DNA from: Peromyscus leucopus
Lineage: Eukaryota; Chordata; Mammalia; Rodentia; Cricetidae
Assembly: GCF_004664715.2 (NCBI RefSeq)
Contig: NC_051072.1
Coordinates: 37,076,142-37,140,141 of the forward strand
Length of the DNA: 64,000 bases
Direction of reading: 5' to 3'
Notes under the pieces: model-generated
Databases searched by the model: none
The model's input: only the letters and a program-made list of their open reading frames with translations
What the model was told of the DNA's origin: nothing
Shown: piece by piece, positions 1 to 11,761 of the stretch
Layout: every line of letters starts with the position of its first letter
Numbering within the stretch: the stretch's first letter is position 1
Made by a program: the position numbers and the translations under genes

Positions 1-2995
1 CCTGTCTATTAAGACAAACTTTCCCCCTTAACCCCTTCCTCTGTCGTTCTAGAGAGGGGGGAGAGTTAAATCCAGGCAAGGCTGAGGACGGAGGAAAAGA
101 TGTTACCATGAAATTGCTAATTGAGGAAGTAGCGACCTGAAGAGGCTAATTTGCACTGACCTATTTAAACTATCTAGCAGCAGATCACACAGGAGTCGAG
201 GCCCAGCCCTTTTAGGCGTGAGCCAACTGGCTCTCTTTCAGAATCACAACGATCAATAATTCCACGCCGAGGCCCATCTGATAGGCAATCAGCCCCCCGC
301 CCCTGGAATGCCAGCATTCCTTCCCGCTGTTTTCCCAGTTGTCAGCTCTGTCTATAAATTGTCCATTTATAGCAAATCCAGCACCTGCTAGGAACACCTC
401 ACCCTGCCAAGTGTTGGAGTGCATCTCAGAAAAAGCCACTATAGACACCCCCCAACCCTTCCTCCTCCCCCCCACCCCCCTACCCCCCCCCTGCGCACCC
501 CCTTCCTTTTTAACCTTTCCCAACCTGGGAATTTGAATATTTGCATAGCATTTCTGAGGGATGGCTTTTTTCTGCACAGGAAAAGCCAGATAATCAATTA
601 ACAGTGAGTGTTTTCCTCCACTCTTTAAAAAAGGTGGGGGGTGGGGGGAGACAAGAGAGAGTAAATTCTTTCGGGTTATTTTAAATGTGTCTTTCTTTGG
701 GGACACATTTAAAATAACCCGAAAAAAAATCAGCAGGTTCAAAAACCCCTGGAGACTTTAAGGGCGGGTTGGGGGGGGGAGGCTTCCTTTAAGTTCTATT
801 GTGTAGCTTTTAAGCTCATGGTCAACACCAAACCTATGATGCTGTCTGCTACTTCAAAGTATTGCGTAAAATACATTGAAGCACATTTTCCCGTACTAGA
901 AATATATCCTACCCCCTAGTTTGAGTTGTTTTGTTTTGTTTTTCCTTTGCCAATTATCTATTTGTAAAGTGCCTAGAAGTGATTCTCAAAGCCTCACTAC
1001 ACTCTCAATTTCTCGTTCTTTGCATAACAAGATTCCATCAATAGCACCGGGACCGTCTATGGAGTGGAAGGCAGTTGCCTTTCTGGGGATGATGATGGGC
1101 AGATGAGATGCTCTGCCAGACAAATTTGCTGAGTAACGGGGGTGGCGGGATGCTAGGGAGACCCCTTAATGCTTCCGTTGACACATTCCCACAGTAATCC
1201 TGCTCAAGAGTAAGATTGTCACCTTTTAAAGCCAGAGAGGGAGAGCCTGATTAAGACCACGTGGCAGAGGCAGCTGGTCTGAGCTAAGGACATTCCTGAG
1301 TCCCGACTCTGCATTCAAGAAGGCAGCCCTGGATTTTCAGGGAAAGATGGGAGCCTTAATATTACTTTTTTTTTTTTAAATGTTGAGATGTCTGGATTAA
1401 AAAGGACACATGCAAGCTTGTTGTTAGTACCAAATCAGTAAAGTCAGATGGTCATGAGAACAGGAAAAACAGGGGTGGTTCCAGAGGAGAATCAGAGGGC
1501 TGGAATAAATACCTTTCACCTTTTACCAGCTCTTCCCTGATACTTGAGGCAAGGTGTTTTCCTTTTCGCAGTCTTCTACCTTCTGGTCCCTCTGCCTCGA
1601 GGCTTTTGCTATACTTTATATCCAACAAGCTGATCTCAGATTACACGGGCACCCATGATGTCTTTGCAAAATGCAACTAGGTTTCATCAATCCCATGCTC
1701 CTTCCTCTAAGGCAAATCACGCTTGCTTACTTCCCAGCCATTCCGTGGCCGTCTATTTTATCAACCAGGATTCTTTCTCTGAGCACACAAGTCAGCCCCC
1801 ATGGCTGAGCTGATCTCTGAGATGCCCCTGCTGGAGAAAGGAATGTGCACATTAAGATGCTTACAAATCAGTTTGAAAACTCACTGACTCCTGCCCATAA
1901 ATCTTTGTCCTTAATATTAAAAATCATTTGGAAGTGCTGAAAAGAGAATGAAGTGATCGCTACAGAAAACAGCAACCCCCGCTCTTCCCGGGGCACCGGT
2001 TAGCAGCGGAGAGGGGTTAGGCAGATCCAAATCCATATTCTACTACCAAAAATAGAAAAGAGGAAACCTTTGAAGCTAAAGAAGGCCTAAGAATAACTGT
2101 CAGCAAAGAGAGAGCCACACGGACAGGAAGCTCTGCTCAAGTGGCAGTTTTGTGCCGGCTTCTCCCCCTCCCCCGGGAGCTTTTCACAGTCGTCCTGTTA
2201 AAAAAGATAGCTCTCCAAGGCTCCCCTTCAGCTCGGACATGTCGGCCTGCACAGCCTGGCCTTCCACAGCAGCTCAGGGCCAGCTCTGAACGCTGCCTGC
2301 ACACAGCCCTGGGGTTTGGTGTCGCTCTCCCGGAGGCTCATTTCAATCTGTTTAAAGCTGAACAGTGACCGTTTCAGAGACTGCGCTGCACAGAGAGCCC
2401 TCCGCAGGAAACAGCTGGCTGAGAAAACACTCATTTCCTGTTTGCCTTTTAATTTGCCATTGCACCCCAGCCTAGCTTTCGACTCTCAGTGGCTCTGTCC
2501 TTGAGAAAGTCAAAAATGAAGGCAGCAAATTGATGAGGTTTGGTGCGGTCTTTAGGGCCTTAAACGACACTAGACAAGCATATCCTCGAATATTTCCTAT
2601 AAAAAGGTATTCGTGTTTAAAGAGGCCATTAGGGAAGGCTTCGTAATGATTGGCTGAACAAATACAGGACCAAGTTGGGGGAGGGGCTTGGATTAAGAGG
2701 TAGAGAAGGATCCTGATGTCCATGGTGAGAAAACAGTGATTTGAAGCTGAAAGAGGTGGGTAGCTTCTACAATGGGTAGAAGCTGAAAGGTAAGGAAGGA
2801 GACATCAGGGGGTCACTGAGTCCTTGCTGTACTTGAAACACAAATTGGAAAAGTTCACCCATAAACCCCTGTGAGGCACGGGGTGAGATTTTATCCCAGG
2901 CCCTTCCACAAGGCATGGCCTGCCCCATGCCTTACATGGGGCCTCAGACAAAAAATGTTCACAAGAGATTGAAAGGCCCAAATGGGGAACTAAAG
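1..2995. other. Mostly unassigned sequence with C- and G-rich runs
   Basis: Apart from the 669-724 hairpin I see no gene or recognisable repeat. C-runs at about 466-502 could form a G-quadruplex on the minus strand. A G-run lies at 769-779. Short open frames at 212-742 and 2141-2504 have no family signature and look like chance. The stretch near 2140-2420 is somewhat GC-richer than its surroundings. Confidence 0.5.
669..724. repeat. Perfect 23-bp inverted repeat (hairpin)
   Basis: Bases 669-691 are the exact reverse complement of 702-724, with a 10-base spacer (692-701, TTTCTTTGGG). The arms hold CGGGTTATTTTAAATGTGTC. I do not recognise it as a known MITE terminus. Confidence 0.9.
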
Positions 2996-3008
2996 ACAAA
3001 CTGGAAGG

Positions 3009-3010
<2 letters not shown>

Positions 3011-3058
<48 letters not shown>
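3011..3058. repeat. (GT)n microsatellite
   Basis: This is an uninterrupted GT dinucleotide run of about 24 units. Confidence 0.98.
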
Positions 3059-3059
<1 letters not shown>

Positions 3060-3477
3060 ATAGAAGCTTCGGTGGCATATCGGAAATCTGGCTGAAGTCA
3101 GAATTTTTCTGGTGGTTGGGGTTTCATGGAGGACAGTTAGCAAAATTGATTTCTTCAAAGCCTCATTTTTTATCTGGTGCCAGTCGCATTGGTTTTAAGG
3201 GAGCTCTGTTGTTAGTTACACCCAGTCAACTGTTTCCAGAAATAATATGCTTTTTGTATTTGCTTGACAGGATCAAGATCTATGTTCAGATACAAACAGC
3301 TCCAATTATCATCTAAGCTCAGCTCTCAACTAAATCATATCATTTGAGCTTCATAGGATGATATTGGAAATGCTTTTCCTTTTTAAAATTTTGGTGGGTG
3401 GAGCCAAGGTACCCCATGGTGGAAGAGAGACAGAGATGCCATGCAGACAGCACTCAGTGGAGAGTTATTTGGTGGGG

Positions 3478-3518
3478 GAAGAGAGAGGGAAGAGGGAAAG
3501 AGAAATAGGGAGGGAGAG

Positions 3519-3572
<54 letters not shown>

Positions 3573-3616
3573 CAGGGGAGAGGTGGTGGCGGTGGCAGAG
3601 GGGGAAGAGAGAGAGC
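3478..3616. repeat. (GA)n microsatellite and GA-rich flanks
   Basis: A pure AG run at about 3530-3568 lies inside a purine-rich stretch. Open frames here on both strands are products of the low complexity. Confidence 0.95.
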
Positions 3617-3734
3617 GAAGGGGGAGGAGTCCTTTCTTAAAGGGACCCAGAACATAGGATGATGTCAGGACCCTAGGCAGGCCGGGGGTTTTATCTGCTT
3701 ATTGGCCCTGATTCCAAGAAGGGGGTCTGAATGC

Positions 3735-3908
3735 TAACATATATGCGTGTGTGTGTAGGTCCTCCCAGGGGCCAGAAGAGAACGTAGGATCCCCTGGAGC
3801 TGGTTACAGGCAGTTGAAAGCTGCTCCCCTTGGGTGCTGGGAATCAAACTCTGGTCCTCTACAAGAGCAGCAAGTGCTCCTAACCACTGAGCCATCTCTC
3901 CAGCCCCC
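3735..3908 (-). repeat. B2 SINE, minus
   Basis: The reversed tRNA-like head is clear: GGTCCTCTACAAGAGCAGC, then CCACTGAGCCATCTCTCCAG. The GT-rich tail and the GTTACAGGCAGTTG segment match B2 as recalled. Confidence 0.9.
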
Positions 3909-4199
3909 ACCTGAGAATTTTTATCTAGACTTATCTCAAAAATTCAAGGAATGTTCCACTGAAACAACAGGTTAAATGTCATCACTCAGACTGAATTTTT
4001 ATTTTATTTTATTTTATTTGTCAGTCCATGGCCTTTAATTGGTACAACAAATTCTTGTCAACTTGGTCAGGTTAGGTCCATGAGTTACATTATGGCTAGG
4101 TAATCAGAAGGTGGCCAAAAGCAATGCCTCAGAGAAAACCGAAAGAGAAAGATTAAAACAGGACCTTGCACATTGACTATTAAAACACAATATTAAACA

Positions 4200-4300
4200 C
4201 TGAGCCTCTAGCTCAGTGGTAGAGTGCTGGTCTAACATGTACAATGTGATCCTGGCTTCACTGGCCTCACCATCAAGCACACACACACACACACTCATAC
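4200..4300 (+). repeat. ID-type SINE with (CA) tail
   Basis: The tRNA-like head reads CTAGCTCAGTGGTAGAGTGC, followed by a degenerate B box and a short CA run. Confidence 0.7.
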
Positions 4301-4640
4301 AACAATGTATCCCTCTGTGACAGATGAGATGCTAAGAGAGGATGGGAAGTGGGCGGGAGGCACACGGGAGCGCTATACTTTCTGCTTAATTTTGTTATGG
4401 ATCTAAAACTACTCTTAAAATTAAAAAAGTCTATTAGGCGAACACAATCAGTGAAAACTTTAAAGGGCTTGTCTTTTAAAACATGTCAGGTGCATCATCT
4501 ATGGATCGGGGGACAGACACCCTTTCAGAAATACTATCCTTTTCCCTCCTGTGGGTTCATGCATTTTAGGCAGTGTGTATTTTGAACCTGTTAACACTAT
4601 CATCAATTGTAGTCTTTTAGATTCACTGTTCACTATTGCT
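4301..4640. other. Unassigned stretch
   Basis: I see no gene or recognisable repeat between the ID element and the B1 copy. Confidence 0.4.
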
Positions 4641-4772
4641 TCTTTTTTTTTTTTTTTTTTTTTTCTTTTGGTTTTGGTTTTTCAAGACAGGGTTTCTTTG
4701 TGTAGGCTTGCTGTCTTGGAACTAGCCCTGTAGACCAGGCTGGCCTGGAACTCACAGAGACCCACCTGACTT
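4641..4772 (-). repeat. B1 SINE, minus, truncated
   Basis: A poly-T tract is followed by AAGACAGGGTTTCTTTGTGT and CCAGGCTGGCCTGGAACTCA. The copy stops at a second T tract before the end of the B1 consensus. Confidence 0.88.
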
Positions 4773-5444
4773 TTTTTTTTTATATAACTTCAACAATGCA
4801 CTTGAGCACTGGGCCCCATGGGCTCCTCACTGACTTATGTGCTGTTCAGGCAGACTTTCAAGATCGCTCATTCTTATGTGGAGAGAGAGCCATGGTGACA
4901 GATTTCCTATCCACATTTTTCCAGGGACTCTCCATGTCATCTGTGAAGCAGGGGGCAATAAATATGGTGGCTGCTGGGCTTTTTTTTTTTTTTCCACTTA
5001 AGGAAACTACTTGATGTGAAATAAATAAGTATACACATACAGACATACAATTTTGGCTTGCAAATACTAGACTTTTGATGGCAAAATCGAAGACGATGAA
5101 ATATTAGTTACAAGTGATTTCTGCTGGGCTTTAAAAGGGATGTTCTCTAGTGGTCTAGAAAACCCCACTAAGTGCCCTATCTGAAGTGTGGGTTTGGAGG
5201 CAGGGGGCATATTAGTTTGTTTTATTTTGCTCTAACCTAGTTTCTCTTTATTAGTTTTGCCCGTGGCAGCAGCTGCTCTTCACACAGCATAAACAATCCA
5301 GTGCTTGGCCCTTCATTTTGTGACTAAGAGGGAGCCATTAGTATTTATATGACTGTTTACGGATCCTACTCTTCCTTTTACAGACACCATTTCACTAAGA
5401 GCTCAGACAGCTTCTTGAACAAAGCATCATCTTGTCACTGCCTC

Positions 5445-5550
5445 TTAGTAGAAGGGGAAATAAAAAAAAAAAATGTGGACAAGCTGAGAGTCTCATCCAC
5501 GACCATACAACAGCAACTGACGGAATTAGGACTCGGTCCTCTGACTTTCT
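5445..5550 (-). repeat. MIR-like fragment, minus
   Basis: The order 'gacaagctgagagtc', 'catacaacagcaactga' and 'aggactcggtcctctgact' follows the reversed MIR core. It is highly diverged. Confidence 0.4.
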
Positions 5551-5954
5551 GCTCACATCGGTGATCCTGCCCACACAGCAGTCTCTGGTTCCTTCGAGAC
5601 ATCGCCCAACAGCCTTGCACATCCCAGACAGGTCCCTCGACTCCCAGGATGACAAGCATTCAGCCTGATGGGTGAAGGAGTGAGCAGTAACATACACTGA
5701 CATCCTCATGACTCAGCATCCAGAAGATGTTAGCCTAGACTACTGTGTTCTCTACTGCCACTGACTCAGAAGGGTAACAACCAGCTTAAATAAGATCTGA
5801 TACTATGTTGACGGAATTGTAAAGCCAAAAGCAATATTAATTAAGATCATACTTCAAACAGAACAGGTTTCCTGCGGTTTATGTTAGTTGTCTTGAACTG
5901 GTTCGGTGCAGTTAAGTGTGATGGTTGTTTTTAACCTGAGAGCATTTTGATGGA

Positions 5955-6344
5955 TGTTACAGTTTGGATCTGGACTGTATCCCTAAAGCCCATGTGTTAT
6001 AAAAGTTATATAACAGTTTGCTGCTATTAGGGGATGGTGGAGCATGTAAGAGGCAGGGCCTGGTAGGAAGGCTTAGGTCATTAGGGTATGCCCTTATGGG
6101 GGATGGTAGGAGTCCTGCTCCCCTCCTATCTCTCTTTTTCAAGGCCCCATCATGAGACGTGAAAAGCATTGCTTCTCCACACACCTTCTATCATGATGTG
6201 ATGCTCTGCCTCTCCAGATGCCCAAAAGCAATGGGACCAACTGATGCTGGACCGAACTGATATCTCTAAAACGGTGAGCTAAACTGAGACTTTCTTCTTG
6301 ATAAATGTATTGTCTTAGATTTTCGTTACAGTATTGGAAAACTG
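5955..6344 (+). repeat. Old MaLR-type LTR (MST/MLT1-like)
   Basis: It begins TGTTACAGTTTGGATCTGG. It contains GCCCATGTGTTATAA, GGTGGAGCATGTAAGAGGC, CATGATGTGATGCTCTGCCT and the tail AAACTGA of the MaLR LTR consensus as I recall it. The expected end CTGACTAAGACA is interrupted by the mosaic insertion at 6345. Confidence 0.75.
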
Positions 6345-6472
6345 AGTCTTCCAGCTAGGGCTGCAGGAATGAGCCACCACGACTTTCTACCAGTAATTGC
6401 AATTGCCAACTGCTGCATAAATGGTATTAAACTAGGCTCCTCCCGACCGAAAGTTCACCAATGAGTCAATAG
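6345..6472 (+). repeat. Mosaic insertion copied from two downstream sites
   Basis: Bases 6345-6449 match 10489-10593 over 105 gapless bases with 2 mismatches. Bases 6447-6472 match 7913-7938 with 1 mismatch. The two pieces overlap by CCG. The donors are a B1-like fragment plus its flank, and part of an ancient L1 tail. Confidence 0.85.
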
Positions 6473-6555
6473 CCAGCCCCAGCTAAATGTTTTCCATTAT
6501 AAGAGTTGCTGTAGTCATGGTGTCTCGTCACAGAAATAGAACACTGACTAAGACA
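6473..6555 (+). repeat. 3' end of rodent LTR-type repeat
   Basis: The text TAAATGTTTTCCATTATAAG...GTTGCTGTAGTCATGGTGTC...CTGACTAAGACA matches the 3' end of the repeat seen in full near 61446-61772. Only about 83 bases are present. Confidence 0.7.
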
Positions 6556-7590
6556 ATGTTAGAAACAACCTAGCTGCCTTGTTGGAGAAATAAATTTAAA
6601 ACTGTAACTCAATTTGGATATAGAAGAATGTTATACAGCAAATAAAAGTAATTAATTAGGTACACACATTTCAGAATGGTTATAAAATATATTGCAGAAT
6701 AAAGAAACACAAACTGTCAAGGCAAGCCTACAAAGTGAATTCCAGGGCTGTTACACAGAGAAACTTTGTCAGGGGCAGGGGGGGGGGGCAGAGGGAAGAA
6801 AAACAGAAACACAAACTGAAAAGAGCTGTTTATAAGTTAGTATTTGAGTAAAACCCTAAAAACTAATAGATACATCAAAATGTGATAAATGTATGAAAAT
6901 ACTCTTGGGAATTTTGCACACCAGTCTCACAGGTGCCCTGTGGAAAAGGATGGAAGCTGTAAAGAGAAGGTGTTCTATCAATATTCTTAAAAACTCTGGA
7001 TGCTTTTCGTTTTTACAACCCTTAAAACAGTACAGTATTTGCATGAAAGTAGACAGATCACCCAATAAAATAAAATAAAGGGTTTAAAATGTGTCCTCAA
7101 GGTATAGTTAAAATGCAAGAGGAGAATCGAGACCGAACTGGGGAAGGAAGCCTGCAGCAAACGGCACTGAGAAAAAGGGACATCCCAAGTTAGGCTGTAA
7201 TTTATGCCATATTTACAAATAAAGCCAAAATGGATCCAAGAGTTCAACGGAGACGCTTAGAAGAGAACACGGGAGGAGAGCATCATGGCTTGGGGTTCAA
7301 CAGCGATTTATTCTGACACCAAAGGTTTATGTCCTAAAACATATATAAATTGGGCTTCATTTGAATTTCAAACTTTCATACATCAAAGAATACACTTGAA
7401 AGAATGGAAAGGCCATCCCCAGTGCTGCAGAGCATTCGAAGAGAACCTATCTGGTAGAGGGTTGATGTCTAGGCTTTAAGGAAAAAATACAAAAGCCGGA
7501 ACTTTAACATAGTCCTGTCTCATCAATCAATCAATCAATCAATCAACAAATAAATAAATAAATGGTAAATGGCATTCCTGCAAAGAAGGT
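6556..7590. other. Unassigned, with a B1 scrap and simple repeats
   Basis: Bases 6716-6778 resemble the middle of B1 on the plus strand (TTCCAGGGCTGTTACACAGA). A G-run lies at 6779-6790. (ATCA) and (AATA) repeats lie at 7522-7562. I recognise nothing else. Confidence 0.45.
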
Positions 7591-7599
7591 AAGTAAAGA

Positions 7600-8300
7600 G
7601 CAAGTAAAAAAGCTGTTTGCTATCACTGGTCACTAGAGAATGCAAATTAGGGAGCCGCCACTTCACAGCCAGCAAGAGGAGACAGGGCCAAAAGAAAAGA
7701 CAAACGTTGATGATAATGTTGAACAGCAGAAGCACAGCCAGCTCTGAAAAACAGCCAAGTGGTAAAAGGCTAAAGCACAGAACTGTTGTTATGTGACCTG
7801 TGCATTCCATTTCTAGGTAAGTTTAAAAAATGAATTGATAACAGGACTCAAAAAGATGTTTACACATCCATGTTCAGAGCCACATTATTCACAAAGCCAT
7901 GGTAGAAACCCCCCGAAAGTTCACCCATGAGTCAATAGATAAACAAGATATGGTGTGAAGATGGAATATGGTTAAAAGAAAGGAAATTTTCTGGTGCATG
8001 CCAACACGAATGAACCTTGAAATCATTATGGTAAGTGAAAAAAGTCACACCCAAAAGAACACATATCGCCAGTTTCGCTTAGAGGAGTTACCTAGACGAG
8101 GAAGATTCACGAAGTAGAATAGTAGTGACCACAGGCCAGGGGAAGGAACCATTGCTACTGCTTAATGGGCGAGAGTTTCACTTAGGGATGCTGAATGAAG
8201 GTTCTGAAGGGTGTAGCATTGCCTCAAGTGTGAACACATTCAATTGGACTGAATTACACACTACCTGGGTTTTAAATGCACATTTTTGTTATACATATGT
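7600..8300 (+). repeat. Ancient L1M-type 3' tail
   Basis: The series 'catgttcagagccacattattcacaaagcc', 'gtcaatagataaacaa' and 'gaatgaaccttgaaatcattatgg' follows the 3' part of old mammalian L1 elements. It supplies the second donor (7913-7938) of the 6345 mosaic. Confidence 0.7.
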
Positions 8301-8654
8301 ATATTGTTTGTTTCATATATTGTTATATATTTTTATATATATAATATCAATAAAAGTGTTTTTAATCAAGAGAGATAAGTCAAATAAGACAAAAATGTTA
8401 AAATTAAACCTATCTACACCCAGCGGTAGACAGTGCTCTGTTGAGTTCCTGCATTTCCCTGTGGATTGAAAATGTTTCACCGTAACTGTGAACTGTTAGG
8501 AATCTTGAAAGAAAGTGTTCCAAAGACTCATTCTGAAGAATCCGGGGCTCTGCTTGTCCGGTGGGCTTTCCGATCACATGATTGGCTTCCTGTGGCCTAA
8601 ACCAAAGCCCCCTAGAGCTGGCATTCATTGTGGGAACAAATGACCTAGGGGTCG

Positions 8655-8745
8655 TTTTAAAATGTCAATCCAATTGGTCTGAAGGGGCCTGAGAGTTCCC
8701 AGTTTCTAATTCCCAGGTGATAATGATGTTAAGTCCAAGTCCTGA
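8655..8745 (+). repeat. MER5-like DNA transposon fragment
   Basis: The text GAGAGTTCCCAGTTTCTAAT...CCCAGGTGATAATGATG resembles the 3' half of MER5A. It is short and diverged. Confidence 0.45.
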
Positions 8746-8809
8746 GGAGCAAAAATCCAAGGAATGATAGTAATCTACCTAGATTAACCTGCACCTGAGG
8801 TTTTTGTTT

Positions 8810-8965
8810 GCTTGATTTGGGTTGGGTTTTTTTATTATTGTTGTTTGGGGTTGTTTTGTTTGTTTTGTTTGTTTTGTTTTGTTTTTTGAGATAAGGACTT
8901 GTGGGATAGCTGGGCTGGGCTGGAACTCACTAGATAGCCCAGGATGCCTCAAACTCACGAAATAT
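8810..8965 (-). repeat. B1 SINE fragment after a TTTTG-rich tract, minus
   Basis: A T/G-rich tail leads into TTTTGAGATAAGG and GGGCTGGAACTCACTAGATA, a decayed reversed B1 end. Confidence 0.65.
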
Positions 8966-8977
8966 TCTTCATGATTA

Positions 8978-9350
8978 TCCTGGTTAGTGTTTTGTCAACT
9001 TGACAACATTTAGAGTCGTCCTAGAGGAGGGAGCCTCAGCTGAGGAAATGCCTCCATCAGATTGGCCTGTGGGACATTTGCCTGATTGATGATTGATGTG
9101 AAAGGTCTAGCCCAGTGTGGGCAGTGCCAGGCAGTCCTGGAGAGTGTAAGGAAGCAACCCATGAGGGCCAAGCCAGTAAACAGTGTTCCTCTCTGGTTTC
9201 TGCTTCAGTTCCTGCCCCAGCTCCCCTCGGTGATGGAGTAGGACTTGAGAATTGTACGATTCTCAATGAACCCTTTCCTCCCAAGTTGCTTCTGGTCATG
9301 GTGTTTTTTATCACAGTAATAGAAACCCTAAGTCAATTACATACCATCTA
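8978..9350 (-). repeat. Rodent LTR-type repeat, minus
   Basis: In reverse it begins near TTAGGGTTTCTATTACTGTG and ends TCAAGTTGACAAAA. It is the same family as 24052-24428 and 34040-34420 on the plus strand. I could not assign a family name. Confidence 0.65.
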
Positions 9351-9359
9351 ATAATAAAG

Positions 9360-10195
9360 GGCTGAAATAATCCATGAGGAGTCTTGCATATAAAATGCTA
9401 GCATCTGCTCATTTGTTTGATAGACATGTATAAGGCTGAATTAGAATTAAATAATAATCATATTGAAAATGTTCCAAACTTCATCATATTTAAATAATAC
9501 TGCCTGGAAACTTTTGGCTCTGCTGCCAAAATATAAAATAAATGCATAACTTGGGCTATACTAATTCCTCTTCCCACAAATGATTTTTGAAACAGGGATT
9601 ATTATGGCACATATTTCCATTGATGACAAGTCACTTTACTTAATTATATGGGCCTTGAACAGCTTCTCTGGCATTTTTGAAATCGTAGGATAATCCCAGG
9701 CTGGGACCTAATAATTTCACCTACTATAAAATGACTGATTAATTCCTAAATTGAAAACACCCCTAGGAGAAGATTTCTTGCCAGAATTGTTTAGAATCTG
9801 TTCTGTCTTGTAGGCCTCCTCCGATGCCAATCTCATCAAGTTTTCAGATGCTCTGATGTCCAGAATTAGCCTAAATGTCACCCAGCTGACTGGCACAGAG
9901 GGGCAAGCCCTCTGCATCTCGGTTAGCATCCCAGCAGGTTTTCTCTGTAACCACAGTGCTCAAGAGGAAGACCATATCAGCTGTAATTATCCTACCGCTA
10001 AGCTTTTTTTTTTCTGCCTCCAATGAAGTTCTGAGCAGCACGAGGCTGTTTGCAACCTTCATCAATCTTTCATTAGCCTTGATTTCCAAAAGTCAAGCCA
10101 TCTTTAGTCCAAACCAAGAACCTGACACAGGTTCTAGGTCAATGATACTTTTCGGACTATCTGCCAGGCCTTTCCAAACAGAATGCTAGCTTTAA
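9360..10195. other. Unassigned single-copy-looking stretch
   Basis: I see no gene or clear repeat. Short open frames at 9717-10189 on both strands have no signature. Confidence 0.4.
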
Positions 10196-10199
10196 TAAT

Positions 10200-10370
10200 A
10201 ACAAGAGTTAACGGCTAAACTTTATGGTACCCTCAATAGTGTGCTATGCTTTTTGTAAACATTTCATGTAAATTATTCCATAGCCCTTGAAAGATAGACA
10301 TTATCATCTTCAATTACTAATTTCAAGGAATCTCGGTAAATTAAACACATCCAAAGCCACAGAGCCGTGT
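10200..10370 (-). repeat. MIR SINE, minus
   Basis: The text CTTTTTGTAAACATTTCATGT, AGACATTATCATCTTCAATT and 'caaagccacagagc' follows the reversed MIR core. Confidence 0.6.
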
Positions 10371-10399
10371 TATGTACTGTGATACCACTTTTATTTTAT

Positions 10400-10593
10400 T
10401 TTTTTCCCTTGCTCTAGCTCTCCTTCTAAGACAAGGTCACACTGCAGAGCCCAGGCTGGCCTACAACTTGAGATAATCCTCCTGGCTCAGTCTTCCAGCT
10501 AGGGCTGCAGGAAGGAGCCACCACGGCTTTCTACCAGTAATTGCAATTGCCAACTGCTGCATAAATGGTATTAAACTAGGCTCCTCCCGACCG
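10400..10593 (-). repeat. Old B1-like SINE plus flank; donor of mosaic
   Basis: The text CAGAGCCCAGGCTGGCCTAC and AGTCTTCCAGCTAGGGCTGC with GGAGCCACCAC reads as a diverged reversed B1. Bases 10489-10593, which reach past the SINE into flanking DNA, recur at 6345-6449. Confidence 0.6.
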
Positions 10594-10867
10594 CCTCACG
10601 GCAAGATGATAAACAGAGAAACAATTTCTTAGCAAACATCCTCTTCCATAATATGCTTTTATTCACTCTCCCTCGGAGCATTTACTAGGCATATATGGAT
10701 CTGCTAACTCACTACTGTCATGGGAAAAAGTCCTTACGTGTGGCAGAGAACCTGGGCTGTTTCACCAGGGGATCACTGGTGTGTGTTTAACGCTTCGATT
10801 CCTGTTCTAATGGCCACTTAGCAGTTTATAGCCGCGTAAGTACGATCTAGGAATTCGCTGAATCCCT

Positions 10868-11035
10868 TTTTCTTGTACTCATTATTGTGTGAGAGAGAGA
10901 GATGGTAGTCGGCAAGAGTGGGGCTGAGCAGACAGCTTCCAGGAATCAGTTCTGTCCTTCAGGTTCCAGATATCCAACCCGGGTCAGCAAGGTTTCATTG
11001 CAAGCACCTGACCCGCTGAGCTCTCTAAGGATTCC
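10868..11035 (-). repeat. tRNA-derived SINE (B2/RSINE-like), minus
   Basis: The reversed head GCAAGCACCTGACCCGCTGAGC and an upstream GA-rich tail support a B2-related element. It is diverged. Confidence 0.55.
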
Positions 11036-11402
11036 TTCTCAACCATGAACAGTTGTAACGCAGACCCAATATGGCAAGTGCTGTTGACAAATATGAGCAT
11101 GTTATCATGTCTAGAAGGAGTTGGATTGCCTTCTTTCCTCAACAGAGAGGAACCTCTTCCTTCCTGGGTCTGAGGTTTCGCCACCAAGCAGAAGACCTTA
11201 AGGTAAAGGCATCAGTAGCCCAGTGAGCCGTGTCCTCACTGACTCAGAAATCACTCCTACCTGCGTGGTGAGTCACGGGGAGGAACTGTGCCCAGGGTGG
11301 GCAGAGAAGAGAAAAGCTGAGAGGCTGACGGAATGGAGTGCCAAAGCAGAAAATCCAGTCATTCTCAACCTGTTTGCAGCCTTAGATTACAACGTATGCT
11401 GA

Positions 11403-11667
11403 CTACCTGTGTAGTGGATTGAATGAGAATGACCTACAGACTCATATGTCTGGATGCTTGGCGCCCAGCTGGTAGAACTATTCAGGAAGGATTAAGAGGT
11501 GTGGCCTTGTTGAAAGAACTCTCTCTCTCTCTCTCTCTGCCTCACATATTGCAGATCAAGATGTGAGCTCTCAGCCACTCCAGCAAACATGCCTGCTTTT
11601 TGCTGCCACGCTTACCTGCCATAATGGACCCTAACCCTCTAAAAATGTAAACCCAATTAACGTGTGT

Positions 11668-11714
<47 letters not shown>

Positions 11715-11760
11715 GCCTTGGTCGTGGTATTTTATCACAGTCATATAAAAGATAACAACT
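11403..11760 (+). repeat. Rodent LTR-type repeat with internal (GT)n
   Basis: It begins GTGGATTGAATGAGAATGACC and carries AGGTGTGGCCTTGTTG and GATCAAGATGTGAGCTCTCA. The same order is seen at 46835-47093 and 61446-61772, and reversed at 16962-17310 and 35963-36283. A (GT)n run at 11670-11713 has grown near its 3' end. Confidence 0.65.
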
Positions 11761-11761
11761 T

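Noticed and set aside
212..742. 176-codon minus-strand frame
   Set aside because: It crosses the hairpin and C/G-rich runs, is low in complexity in places and has no motif.
2805..3657. Frames over GT and GA repeats on both strands
   Set aside because: Dinucleotide repeats create open frames in several phases.
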